Shown here one piece after another: positions 17,815 through 25,789 of a stretch of DNA of 39,953 nucleotides. The DNA comes from Cyclobacteriaceae bacterium. GTDB taxonomy: Bacteria; Bacteroidota; Bacteroidia; Cytophagales; Cyclobacteriaceae. Location of the stretch: assembly GCA_029882685.1 (NCBI GenBank), contig JAOUKH010000006.1:1-39953 (forward strand), read 5' to 3'. The stretch's first letter is position 1, and each line of letters opens with the position of its first letter. The translations under genes were made by a program, and so were the position numbers. The notes below the pieces were generated by a model. That model was not told the DNA's origin. It searched no databases and worked only from the letters and a program-made list of their open reading frames with translations.

Positions 17815-18936
17815 TTACCTGACTTGCTTTATTTGACTAAAACCTATTCCTAAAGTTTTTTCGATATATCTAACTTGTTTCATCTCCTTTGATGTCACAA
17901 TGCTTAATGAGATTCCTTCTTTCCCAGCTCTGGCAGTCCTGCCACTTCTATGTGTATAATATTCCTCATTATCAGGAAACTGATAATGAACTACAAAAGA
18001 AAGTTCATCAATATCAATACCTCTAGCCGCCAAGTCTGTAGCTATTAATAATTGTAAGCTACTATTTTTAAATGCCCTCATCACTTTATCCCTTTCCTTT
18101 TGTTTTAAATCGCCATGAATTGCATCTGCAGCAATGTTTTTAGCTATTAACTGTTTTGCCAATTTCTGGGTTGCTACTTTGGTTTTACAAAACACCAATC
18201 CTCTTTTTTCATGTTGCGATTTTATAAACTGCATCAATACATGAAGTTTGTCGTTTTCATCACATATTAAATACTGGTGGGCAATATTCTTATTAACAAT
18301 ATTTCTTCCACTAATTTCTATTCTATGAGCATTAACTGATAAATGATCATTAACAATTTGGCCTATTCCGTGAGGCATGGTAGCTGAAAACAACCACTTA
18401 CATTCTACAGATGACAAGAAACCTAATATTTCATCAAGCTCCTTTTTAAATCCCATACTCAGCATTTCATCTGCTTCATCCAGTATAACAGTTTTTACTT
18501 GGCGAATATCAATTGCTTTTCTTCTTACTAAATCGATAAGTCTACCAGGTGTAGCTACTACAATATGTGTTGGTCTTTTTAAAGAACTAATTTGTTTTTC
18601 TATTTTCTCACCACCATACACAGCTTCAATATAAATTTTGTCTGTATATTTAGTAAACTTAAACAGTTGTTTAGCTACCTGCTGACCTAATTCTCGAGTA
18701 GGACATAGAATAAGTCCTTGAACTACCTTATTGTTTGGGTCTATTTTATGAAGTAAGGGCAAACCATAAGCTGCTGTTTTTCCTGTGCCAGTCTGTGCCT
18801 GCCCTACAAGATCTGTATTTGTGCTTAACAATAGCGGAATTACTTCATTTTGTATTTCCGTAGGAGTAATGATTTTTAGCTCATTTAATCCTTTTATAAG
18901 ATTTGTACTAATTCCTAATTCCTTAAAAGTATTCAA
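17815..18936 (-). CDS. DEAD-box RNA helicase, minimal core
   Basis: The 373-residue protein consists of the two RecA-like domains with almost no C-terminal extension. Motifs: Q motif (IITPTEIQ), I AQTGTGKT (47-54), Ia PTRELGQQ, II DEAD (153-156), III SAT (FSATMPHG), V ATDLAARGID, VI HRSGRTARAG. It belongs to the bacterial RhlE/CshA/DbpA-like group, used for ribosome assembly or mRNA unwinding. Lack of the basic tail suggests that a partner supplies RNA affinity; the adjacent basic cold-shock protein is a candidate, which is inference only. A -7 promoter element lies 25 bases upstream of the start. Confidence 0.94.
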   Translation of the reverse strand: MNTFKELGISTNLIKGLNELKIITPTEIQNEVIPLLLSTNTDLVGQAQTGTGKTAAYGLPLLHKIDPNNKVVQGLILCPTRELGQQVAKQLFKFTKYTDKIYIEAVYGGEKIEKQISSLKRPTHIVVATPGRLIDLVRRKAIDIRQVKTVILDEADEMLSMGFKKELDEILGFLSSVECKWLFSATMPHGIGQIVNDHLSVNAHRIEISGRNIVNKNIAHQYLICDENDKLHVLMQFIKSQHEKRGLVFCKTKVATQKLAKQLIAKNIAADAIHGDLKQKERDKVMRAFKNSSLQLLIATDLAARGIDIDELSFVVHYQFPDNEEYYTHRSGRTARAGKEGISLSIVTSKEMKQVRYIEKTLGIGFSQIKQVR

Positions 18937-18960
18937 AACAATCGTATATTAATTTGATTG

Positions 18961-18968
18961 CAAAAGTA
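18961..18968 (-). promoter_or_regulatory. -7 promoter element of the DEAD-box gene
   Basis: On the minus strand the sequence is TACTTTTG, matching TAnnTTTG, 25 bases before the ATG at 18936. No TTG is seen at -33. Confidence 0.45.
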
Positions 18969-19057
18969 CTTACTAATCATATAGAATAAAAAGAAAATAA
19001 AATGACAATACAATATACTTGAATTTAGCGCAGAAGAAAAGTAGATTACGTTCTTAA

Positions 19058-19250
19058 CAGGGCGAACGCATTTAAAAATTCTTGCGTCATTTCGGAGTCA
19101 ATGAACCAAAATAATTGGTTCATTGCTGTAGAAATCTTAACCATATTGTAAATACATGTCATATTGTTTAGGATTCCTTCTCGTTTTTATTGGCTATTGC
19201 CAACAAAACATACGGAATGACTTAATGGAAAGTTAAATGCGTTTGCCCTG
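19058..19250. mobile_element. 193-bp MITE with 18-bp TIRs and 10-bp target duplication
   Basis: The ends are 18-bp terminal inverted repeats, CAGGGCGAACGCATTTAA at 19058-19075 and its reverse complement at 19233-19250, with a single mismatch. The element is flanked by a perfect 10-bp direct repeat ACGTTCTTAA (19048-19057 and 19251-19260), the target-site duplication. There is no transposase. Inside is a 10-bp hairpin (19100-19109 / 19115-19124), and the subterminal GTCATTTCGG / CGGAATGAC pair extends the symmetry. A 10-bp duplication is typical of IS4-superfamily transposases, so a related IS elsewhere in the genome could have mobilised it. The preserved duplication means the insertion is recent. 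Confidence 0.88.
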
Positions 19251-19296
19251 ACGTTCTTAACCCTTTTAATATAATAATTTTAACTTATTGTTAACT

Positions 19297-19611
19297 ATGC
19301 TATTTTTTAGAACAATTATTTCCTTTTTTAAAGACAAGGATTATCGAGACTTACTAACTACTACTTTAATTATCATAGGATTTGGAAGTGCAGTATATCA
19401 TTATTTAGAAGGATGGGGATGGGTTGACTCTTTGTATTTTTCTGTAATCACATTAACAACAATAGGATATGGTGATTTTTCACCTCAAACTGATGCTGGA
19501 AAGGTGTTTACAGTATTTTATATTATCATAGGCATTGGTATTATACTTAATTTTATCAATACTGCTCATAATCATTATAATTCGATGAAATCAAATCGAG
19601 GAAAAAAGTAA
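19297..19611 (+). CDS. Two-TM potassium channel (Ion_trans_2)
   Basis: A small, 104-residue ion channel with TM1 (~residues 19-36, TTTLIIIGFGSAVYHYL), a re-entrant pore helix, the potassium selectivity filter TTIGYGDF and TM2 (VFTVFYIIIGIGIILNFI). It has no RCK or cyclic-nucleotide domain, so it would tetramerise as a bare KcsA-like pore in the inner membrane. I use the ATG at 19297; the in-frame TTG at 19288 is less likely. The start lies 36 bases from the end of the MITE's target duplication, so the insertion lies in the promoter region or displaced it. Confidence 0.88.
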   Translation: MLFFRTIISFFKDKDYRDLLTTTLIIIGFGSAVYHYLEGWGWVDSLYFSVITLTTIGYGDFSPQTDAGKVFTVFYIIIGIGIILNFINTAHNHYNSMKSNRGKK

Positions 19612-19671
19612 AACATGAATACATGTTTGGAACAAATATATATTCTTTATTTTTAGTATGAAGGTTAAATA

Positions 19672-20568
19672 TTAATTAGACTTTACTACAACTCTAGAAG
19701 GGAGTTCTATCAGAAAACACGTTCCCAAAATACCATCAGATTTAACATATATATCACCGCTATTTAATTCAATGATTTTTTTAACGGTTGAAAGCCCAAT
19801 ACCTGTACTATTAGGGTTGTTTCCCAAGTTTAATGATTGAAATATTTCGAAAATCTTCTTTTGGTACTTAGCAGCTATCCCTGGACCATTGTCACATACA
19901 TTTATAAATAACCTGCTTTCATCTAGTTTATAACTAATTTTTATTTCTCCTTCTTCCTTATCGTTATAATTTATAGCATTACTAATCAGATTTAAAAACA
20001 CTTGATGCCACTCTGTCTCAATCCCTGAAATAACTGGCAATTTCGAAATTTCAAATGTAAAATTTTCTGGAGGAGAAAGTGAATTTAATACATTTTCTAA
20101 TACCTTTTCAAGGTGTATTTCTTCAATAACATCTGCTCTTCTACCAATCTTTGAATAATTAAGAATGTCCTCAATTAATTTTTCTAATTTTTTTACCTTA
20201 TCAATAATTAGATTCAAAAATCCTTTTCCTTCATCATCAAATTTTTCATAATAATCCTTGTATAACCATTGAGAAATATTTGCAATTCCTCGCAATGGAG
20301 CCTTCAAATCGTGTGAAGCCATATAAGCAAACTCTTTTAGCTCCTTATTAGCTCGTTCGAGTTTCGATTTTTCCACTAACTGGTCAAGCGATTTAACTTT
20401 TTCCTCTTCTAAATATTTTAGCTCATCCGATAAATTCAATATTCCTGTCAAAATAAGTTGAGCATCAGAGTTAGTTTCCTCTTGTATTTTTTCATCTGTA
20501 AGCGAGTAATTCTGGTTACTTATATCTACTAGATATGAAAGTATTTTTTCGGTAGAAGCTTTATCCAT
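19672..20568 (-). CDS. Cytoplasmic sensor histidine kinase
   Basis: The 298-residue protein has a helical, coiled-coil-prone N-terminus (~1-78) without any recognisable sensor domain. This is followed by HisKA with the phospho-accepting His86 (FAYMASHDLKAPLRGI), as in the phytochrome/KaiC-associated kinases, and a HATPase_c domain with N box NLISNAINYND, G1 DNGPGI and G2 GIGLSTVKKI. There are no TM segments. It probably receives its signal through a partner protein. The single-domain response regulator at 21533-21952 is of the Rcp1 type that commonly pairs with this kinase class; a STAS-like gene and a repeat element separate them. Confidence 0.92.
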   Translation of the reverse strand: MDKASTEKILSYLVDISNQNYSLTDEKIQEETNSDAQLILTGILNLSDELKYLEEEKVKSLDQLVEKSKLERANKELKEFAYMASHDLKAPLRGIANISQWLYKDYYEKFDDEGKGFLNLIIDKVKKLEKLIEDILNYSKIGRRADVIEEIHLEKVLENVLNSLSPPENFTFEISKLPVISGIETEWHQVFLNLISNAINYNDKEEGEIKISYKLDESRLFINVCDNGPGIAAKYQKKIFEIFQSLNLGNNPNSTGIGLSTVKKIIELNSGDIYVKSDGILGTCFLIELPSRVVVKSN

Positions 20569-21068
20569 AGAACATAATTTTGTTTTTGTATATATGGCAT
20601 TAAATTACGACTAATCTCCCCTACTATGATTAATGGGTCATGATAGTTTTAAAGTATCTCAACAAATAAACCCCTCTATTTTTTAAAATACTGAAACAGA
20701 ACATGATATAAATATGAGTTTATTTCATCATCATCCATTATAATAATAGGCATATTTTTAATGATGAACAAAGTTACTACTAACTATCTATTCATTAAAC
20801 TCGCATTATGCAATAGAGAATCTATTCCATACATTATCACTATGAAATAAATGCTTATGCTTCACTTTGATTATGCGCATCACCACAGCGGTGCTATGCT
20901 TCTTTCCATAACCACCTATTTCTTTGTACTTTATGACTTCATTACGAATTCTATTGCATAATTCGGGTTAGAAAATATTTTTCAACATAGCAACATCATC
21001 TATTAAAAGTATAATGTAAATTGATAATGAAAAATATTTATATTCATAAGCATAAGTGATTTAACATT
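20569..21068. other. Intergenic region containing the second MITE-like element
   Basis: Five hundred bases separate the kinase and the STAS-like gene, which are divergently transcribed. Apart from the 20798-20969 element the DNA is AT-rich and shows no ORF or RNA. Both genes' promoters must be here; no consensus -7 element is clear. Confidence 0.5.
20798..20969. mobile_element. 172-bp MITE-like element with 20-bp inverted ends
   Basis: Imperfect terminal inverted repeats of 20 bp (20798-20817 and 20950-20969) match at 18 of 20 positions (core ATTATGCAATAGA). No target duplication is visible, so it is older than the 19058 element or excised and healed. The inside is richer in G+C than its flanks and has a stem around 20877-20899. 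Read on the minus strand, ~50 codons are open (including YGKKHSTAVVMRI and FHSDNVWNRF) up to a stop inside the terminal repeat, as expected if it is the 3' end of an old transposase gene. The parent element is not identified. Confidence 0.65.
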
Positions 21069-21494
21069 ATGTTAGAAAAACAATTAACAGAAAAGGATGT
21101 AGAAGCTATGAAAAAAAATGTCTCTCTACTTGAAGACGAAATAATTCATTTTAAAGAATATCCTACTCAAAATATTTTTTCTGTAAATTTTTGCTTTGAT
21201 GAAATTACAAAATTAGCTGCTCCTTACAACCATTTTTATCTAATTATTGATCTTACCGAAGCTGGCAGACCCAATGTTTTAACGAGAAAAGAAATTAAAA
21301 AAAGGTTTCATCTTATTAAAAGTTCCATAAAGCATACAGCATTTTATACCGGAAAAAATATACTTATTACAGCAGCCATAAGGTTTGTAATGTATCAAAT
21401 AGGATTAGAATCCTATTCTGTTCATACTTCAAAAAAGGATGCTATTTCACAAATTTATTTAAAACGAGAAAAGATGAAGAGAAATAGATTATAG
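21069..21494 (+). CDS. STAS/SpoIIAA-like small protein of signalling cluster
   Basis: The 141-residue soluble protein has an alternating beta/alpha layout. The central strand FYLIIDLTEAGRPNVLTRKEI is followed by a Lys-rich helix, then HTAFYTGKNILITAAIRFVMYQIG and a final SVHTSKKDAISQIYL. This order (strand with D-x-T, helix, strand, helix, 'xxSVHxxxxDA') resembles SpoIIAA/STAS-like proteins found next to histidine kinases and CheY-like regulators in Bacteroidota. It lies between a kinase and a response regulator, but on the opposite strand. A role as a partner-switch or adaptor for the kinase is an inference; family assignment is tentative. Confidence 0.6.
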   Translation: MLEKQLTEKDVEAMKKNVSLLEDEIIHFKEYPTQNIFSVNFCFDEITKLAAPYNHFYLIIDLTEAGRPNVLTRKEIKKRFHLIKSSIKHTAFYTGKNILITAAIRFVMYQIGLESYSVHTSKKDAISQIYLKREKMKRNRL

Positions 21495-21532
21495 AAAATA
21501 TCAATAATCATTTATACATGGATTTATGAAAT

Positions 21533-21952
21533 TTAATGATCTGAAACAGTCTCGCTCAATGTCCAGTATAAATTAATAGTTTTCATTACCTCAACAAATT
21601 GATTATAATCTACTGGTTTTGCCATATAACCTGAAATAGACAATTTAAAGCTTTCAAGTTTATCCTCGTCATCTTTTGAAGTAGTTAATACAACAACTGG
21701 GATAGTAACTAAATGATCATAATTAAGCCTTTCTGCTAAAAATTCCCTCCCGTTCATAATAGGCATATTCAAATCTAGTAATATAATGCATGGCATGTTA
21801 CCCTTATTTGAATTAAGGTATTCCAAAGCTTGTTCTCCATTTTCAACATGGACAAGTTTATTAACAACCTTAATATCTTTCAATGCACGCTTAACTGTCA
21901 TCGCATCTACTTTGTCATCTTCTACCAAAAGAATTGATTTTGTACTTCTCAT
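21533..21952 (-). CDS. Single-domain response regulator (Rcp1/CheY-like)
   Basis: This 139-residue receiver domain has no output domain. Acidic pocket residues Glu11/Asp12/Asp13 (LLVEDDK), phospho-acceptor Asp60 (LLDLNMPIMNG), Thr90 (VVLTTS) and Lys112 (YMAKPV) are all present. The long beta4-alpha4 loop with SKDDEDKLESF and the final ~15 residues match the Rcp1-type regulators that serve phytochrome-like kinases. It would act by protein-protein contact, probably downstream of the kinase at 19672-20568. It has its own AT-rich upstream region. Confidence 0.93.
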   Translation of the reverse strand: MRSTKSILLVEDDKVDAMTVKRALKDIKVVNKLVHVENGEQALEYLNSNKGNMPCIILLDLNMPIMNGREFLAERLNYDHLVTIPVVVLTTSKDDEDKLESFKLSISGYMAKPVDYNQFVEVMKTINLYWTLSETVSDH

Positions 21953-22088
21953 AATTAAAAACTAACTAACTATATTAAATGTCAATTTAAATATAATATA
22001 TAAAAATTTATTAATTTATCTGATATTTATTTAAATCAATTAAATTAAAAAAAATGTCTTTTTATTACTCTATAAAAAGTGTTTATAG

Positions 22089-22236
22089 TATCAAAAATTC
22101 AACAAGAAAGACTAATCTGATAATCAATAAGTTGTGTTTTTTTATCATCAAAATAAAGACCATTTATCTAATCAGTTAAATGTCTTATTCATCTCAGCAA
22201 CTTATCTTATATGAGTATGGTCTTTCTTTTTGATAT
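22089..22236. repeat. Imperfect long inverted repeat after the RhlE helicase gene
   Basis: Matching arm segments are TATCAAAAA/TTTTTGATA, GAAAGAC/GTCTTTC and ATAAGTTG/CAACTTAT, in order on the two sides, with an inner small hairpin near 22156-22193. The structure lies in the 341-base gap between the RhlE stop (22294) and the response-regulator start (21952). It could be the 3' structure/terminator of the helicase mRNA or a decayed MITE. AT-richness raises the chance of coincidence. Nothing else is recognised in this gap. Confidence 0.4.
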
Positions 22237-22293
22237 TACATATAACTTCAAAATCAAAAAAATGTTGCAATTATTTATTAATACTTCAATATA

Positions 22294-23526
22294 TTACCTT
22301 CTCCTACCTCTATTAGGTTTACTATTTCCTCCTTTTGGCTTAAACTTGCTGTAATTATTTTTTCTTGGTTGATCAGAATGTTTCTCTGGTTTGTCAATTG
22401 GTTCAAAACCTTCTACAACATCACTTTTTAAAGTTTTGCCTAACAATTTCTCAATACCCTTTACCAAACCTACTTCATCCGCAGCTATTAAAGATACTGC
22501 TTCTCCACTTACTCCTGCTCTACCTGTACGTCCTATTCTATGAACATAATCTTCGGGTACATGAGGTAAATCAAAATTAATTACATGAGGTAATAATGGA
22601 ATATCCAATCCTCTGGCAGCTATATCTGTAGCCACTAAAACACGAACCGTTCCATTTTTAAAACCAGCTAGTGCTTTTGTTCTTGAACTTTGGCTCTTAT
22701 TTCCATGAATAGCAGAAGCTGTAATTTTATTTTTATTCAATTTTTCACTTAATCGGTTGGCTCCGTGTTTTGTTCTTGTAAAAATTAAAACCTGTTTCCA
22801 TTCACCTTCAGAAATTAATTTTATCACAAATTCTGGCTTTCTTTTCTTGTCAATACGATAGGATTTTTGAATCACTAATTCCGCAGTACTATTTTCAGGA
22901 GTAGCCTCTACAAGAACTTGGTTATGTAAAATTCCATTCGCTAGTTCCTTTATCTCTTTCGAGAATGTAGCTGAAAACATCAAATTTTGCCTATGTAAAG
23001 GCATCAATCCTATTATTTTCTTTATGTCTTTCAAAAAACCCATATCCAGCATTCGATCTGCTTCATCTAGTACTAAGATTTCAATTTTTGATAAAGAAAG
23101 TAAACGTTGATTATTTAAATCAAGCAAACGACCAGGTGTAGCTATTAATATATCCACACCATTTCTTATCTCTCTTACTTGAGGGTTTTGATTTACACCA
23201 CCAAATATTACTGTTGAACGAAGATTTAAAAATTCACCATAAGTTTTTACGCTATCGGCTACCTGAGCTGCTAACTCCCTTGTAGGTGTTAATACTAATG
23301 AACGAATAGGTCTGTTTTTCCATTGTTTTCCTTCAGATAAAATTTGTAAGAGTGGTAAGGTAAAACCAGCTGTTTTACCTGTTCCTGTCTGTGCTGATGC
23401 TAAAACATCCTTTCTTTCTAAAATTAATGGAATAGCTTTTTCCTGAATGGGTGAAGGAGTGGTGTAACCTTTTTTGTTTATTGCATGCAAAAGCGCATCG
23501 GATAATCCTAATGAGTTAAATGACAT
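22294..23526 (-). CDS. rhlE: DEAD-box RNA helicase, RhlE type
   Basis: The 410-residue RNA helicase begins with the RhlE start (FNSLGLSDALLHAINKKGY). It has the Q motif TTPSPIQEKAIP, motif I AQTGTGKT (45-52), DEAD within LDEADRMLDMGF, SAT (MFSATFSKEI), ATDIAARGLDI and HRIGRTGRAG. The tail is short, Lys/Gly/Asn/Arg-rich (KFKPKGGNSKPNRGRRR), suited to RNA binding. RhlE proteins remodel ribosome precursors and mRNA, often at low temperature. With the core-only DEAD-box gene and two cold-shock-domain genes within 7 kb, a cold-adaptation theme is likely. A -7 element lies ~57 bases upstream. Confidence 0.94.
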   Translation of the reverse strand: MSFNSLGLSDALLHAINKKGYTTPSPIQEKAIPLILERKDVLASAQTGTGKTAGFTLPLLQILSEGKQWKNRPIRSLVLTPTRELAAQVADSVKTYGEFLNLRSTVIFGGVNQNPQVREIRNGVDILIATPGRLLDLNNQRLLSLSKIEILVLDEADRMLDMGFLKDIKKIIGLMPLHRQNLMFSATFSKEIKELANGILHNQVLVEATPENSTAELVIQKSYRIDKKRKPEFVIKLISEGEWKQVLIFTRTKHGANRLSEKLNKNKITASAIHGNKSQSSRTKALAGFKNGTVRVLVATDIAARGLDIPLLPHVINFDLPHVPEDYVHRIGRTGRAGVSGEAVSLIAADEVGLVKGIEKLLGKTLKSDVVEGFEPIDKPEKHSDQPRKNNYSKFKPKGGNSKPNRGRRR

Positions 23527-23582
23527 ATAAATTGTTTTGGAAACGACAATTTATTAGCAAAGTCATTTCTGTTTTTAAATCA

Positions 23583-23590
23583 CAAAGGTA
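23583..23590 (-). promoter_or_regulatory. -7 promoter element of rhlE
   Basis: The minus strand reads TACCTTTG, identical to the -7 element of the ABC-F promoter, 57 bases before the ATG at 23526. A convincing -33 TTG is lacking. Confidence 0.5.
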
Positions 23591-23674
23591 CATCTATTTT
23601 TCCCCATTGCCTCTCTCAAAACATTAATTTATTGGAGGATAGATTCAAACCATGTAAAAATATACATAAACCTC

Positions 23675-25720
23675 TTACTTTATCCTCCATGATAAGTTCA
23701 AAAATAAATTTCTACCTGAACGAGGTATATTACCCCAATCAAAATGCTCTCTATAATTTTTGTCTAAAATATTTTCAACCCCTGTGCTAACATCCATTTC
23801 ACCTATATTTAATTTAAACGTTTTATGCATTCTGAAATTTAAAAGAAGAAAAGAATCAGTATTTAGCTCATCAAATTTCACACTTGTATTGTTTTGCATA
23901 TTCGACCAGATTAGTTCAGGTTGAAATATAAAACCTTTCCACTTTTGCGAAATAGAATTTGTGATTTTCAAAGGTGGAATTAATGGTAATGGATCATTTT
24001 CAAAATCATAACCATAGGAATAGGTAGCTGTAGACATTAAATGTGTCGTTTTAGTTATATCTCCCATCAACGACCACTCCCCTCCCATTAATGAGGCTTT
24101 TTTTGTGTTTTCATAAAACATCACACCTTTAGCTCCAATAGTCATATTGCTGTAATTTGGAACTAATACACCCATTATGTAATCTTGAAATTGATAATGA
24201 AATACAGCAATATTTGTGCGCAATTTCTTTTTATGCCATACAGCCATCAACTGATTTTGCCATGCTCCTTCTTTTTTAATATCAGGGTTGCCAATATAAT
24301 CGTATCCGTTCTGACGATTATACAAATAAAAACCAAATTGTTCTGATGTGGTAGGTAATCGCTGACCGTATGAGGTTGTTAACTTTAACTTAAAACTCTT
24401 TTTGATATTTCTACTAATTGAGATATTGGCATTCAGCAAATTCATTTTTTTAGGTTTTTTTCCAGACATATTAAACACATTTAACTGTTGCTCGCCAAAT
24501 TCACTAGAGATATACGTAGCTGCCTTCTCATATCGAAATCCCATTTTCAATAGGTTTTGTTTTAAAAATGCTCTATTATAGTCAAGACTAATGGAAGTGC
24601 TATTCCGAACTACATCAGGATACGTAAGCATAAACATCGGGCTTCCTACATCTGGATACATAGTCATTTCGGCATGAGCAAAAGTGTTATAATATTCTAT
24701 TTTGGTTTTTAAACTATCAAAGAGGTAAGTTTGAGCAAATAAACCAGAGGTATGCGTGTTTCCTGGCATATCCATATGCATTGGGACATCCACAGCATCA
24801 CGTTTTGTATCATCCATTGCGTGGTCTACAATATTGTGATAAGCTTTTATTTCCACTTCTTTCAACTTTCCCAAATTCATTCTATAATAACTTAACGAAA
24901 ACATTTTAGCCTTAGCATAGGATACATCCATAGGTAAAGCTGGATAACCTACATCATTTGCATCATCACCTAAAAATGAAAATGAAAGCATCTGAGATTG
25001 TGGTAAGCGATAACTCATTGCAAACGAATAGTTATACTTTTCAAATTGTGAATACTTAATTTCACTACCTCCCCCCGCTATATAATTTTGAGCTTTACGG
25101 TGAACAAAACTCGAACGAACTGCCAAGTTCTTTTTATTTATATTCAAGTCTGCCAATTGATCAAAACCTCTTGATACTGAATTATACTTCATTCCTATCC
25201 GAACAAACACAGCCTTATTTGCATTAAATTTTGGTGTTTTCAAATTAAAACTAACACATCCCCCTGTTGAAGCACCATCCATAGCATCATCATTTCCTAA
25301 ATTGATATCAAGATTCGCTAAATTATTAGGTTCAATATAGGATGATGCAGGATCCATTTTATCGGTACAAGCTCCAAAAAGACGCATCCCATCAATACTA
25401 ACTACATACCTTTCCGAAGACAGTCCTCTTAATATGGGTTCACTAGCAAAATTACCTCTTCTCATCATGTTCACTCCAGGTAGACAATGTAATAACTCAT
25501 CAGTTCCCATTAATTTATCTTTTCGAACTTGAGTCAACAATGGATTACTAGATTTATACTGATTTTCTACTACTTCCATCTCATCTAAATACAATATGTT
25601 CTTCATGATATAGTCTGGATTCTTAATCGAGTCTTGCCATGCTTCATAAGTAGCTTGATCTTGTGAAAAAACAAATCCATACAAGCCTAACAATAGAAAT
25701 AATGTTATCCTATGCTTCAT
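23675..25720 (-). CDS. TonB-dependent receptor, OprC/NosA-type (probable copper receptor)
   Basis: A 681-residue outer-membrane receptor. I start at the ATG at 25720, giving the signal peptide MKHRITLFLLLGLYGFVFSQ; the longer frame adds 15 residues before it. The plug (~50-165) has LPGVNMMRRGNFASEPILRG and VSIDGMRLFGACTDKMDP. Cys118 and Met122 form a CxxxM motif, which in the copper receptor OprC of Pseudomonas aeruginosa ligates copper. The barrel has HNIVDHAMDD, then a Met/His-rich stretch MHMDMPGNTH (~314-324) and HAEMTMYPDVGSPMFM (~349-364), resembling the second half of that site. It ends in a barrel strand (NLFLNLSWRIK). It is the last gene of a leftward set with a YtkA-like lipoprotein and a small Cys protein. 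Copper uptake is strongly suggested but not proven. Confidence 0.85.
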   Translation of the reverse strand: MKHRITLFLLLGLYGFVFSQDQATYEAWQDSIKNPDYIMKNILYLDEMEVVENQYKSSNPLLTQVRKDKLMGTDELLHCLPGVNMMRRGNFASEPILRGLSSERYVVSIDGMRLFGACTDKMDPASSYIEPNNLANLDINLGNDDAMDGASTGGCVSFNLKTPKFNANKAVFVRIGMKYNSVSRGFDQLADLNINKKNLAVRSSFVHRKAQNYIAGGGSEIKYSQFEKYNYSFAMSYRLPQSQMLSFSFLGDDANDVGYPALPMDVSYAKAKMFSLSYYRMNLGKLKEVEIKAYHNIVDHAMDDTKRDAVDVPMHMDMPGNTHTSGLFAQTYLFDSLKTKIEYYNTFAHAEMTMYPDVGSPMFMLTYPDVVRNSTSISLDYNRAFLKQNLLKMGFRYEKAATYISSEFGEQQLNVFNMSGKKPKKMNLLNANISISRNIKKSFKLKLTTSYGQRLPTTSEQFGFYLYNRQNGYDYIGNPDIKKEGAWQNQLMAVWHKKKLRTNIAVFHYQFQDYIMGVLVPNYSNMTIGAKGVMFYENTKKASLMGGEWSLMGDITKTTHLMSTATYSYGYDFENDPLPLIPPLKITNSISQKWKGFIFQPELIWSNMQNNTSVKFDELNTDSFLLLNFRMHKTFKLNIGEMDVSTGVENILDKNYREHFDWGNIPRSGRNLFLNLSWRIK

Positions 25721-25789
25721 CTTTAATATTATTTGGGTAAGCATCATCAGATAATTATTAACCAATGATGCCTACCAATTTTTCTAGTT

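Noticed and set aside
25721-25765. Longer N-terminus for the TonB-dependent receptor
   Set aside because: The signal peptide begins at the ATG at 25720; the extra 15 residues would bury it.
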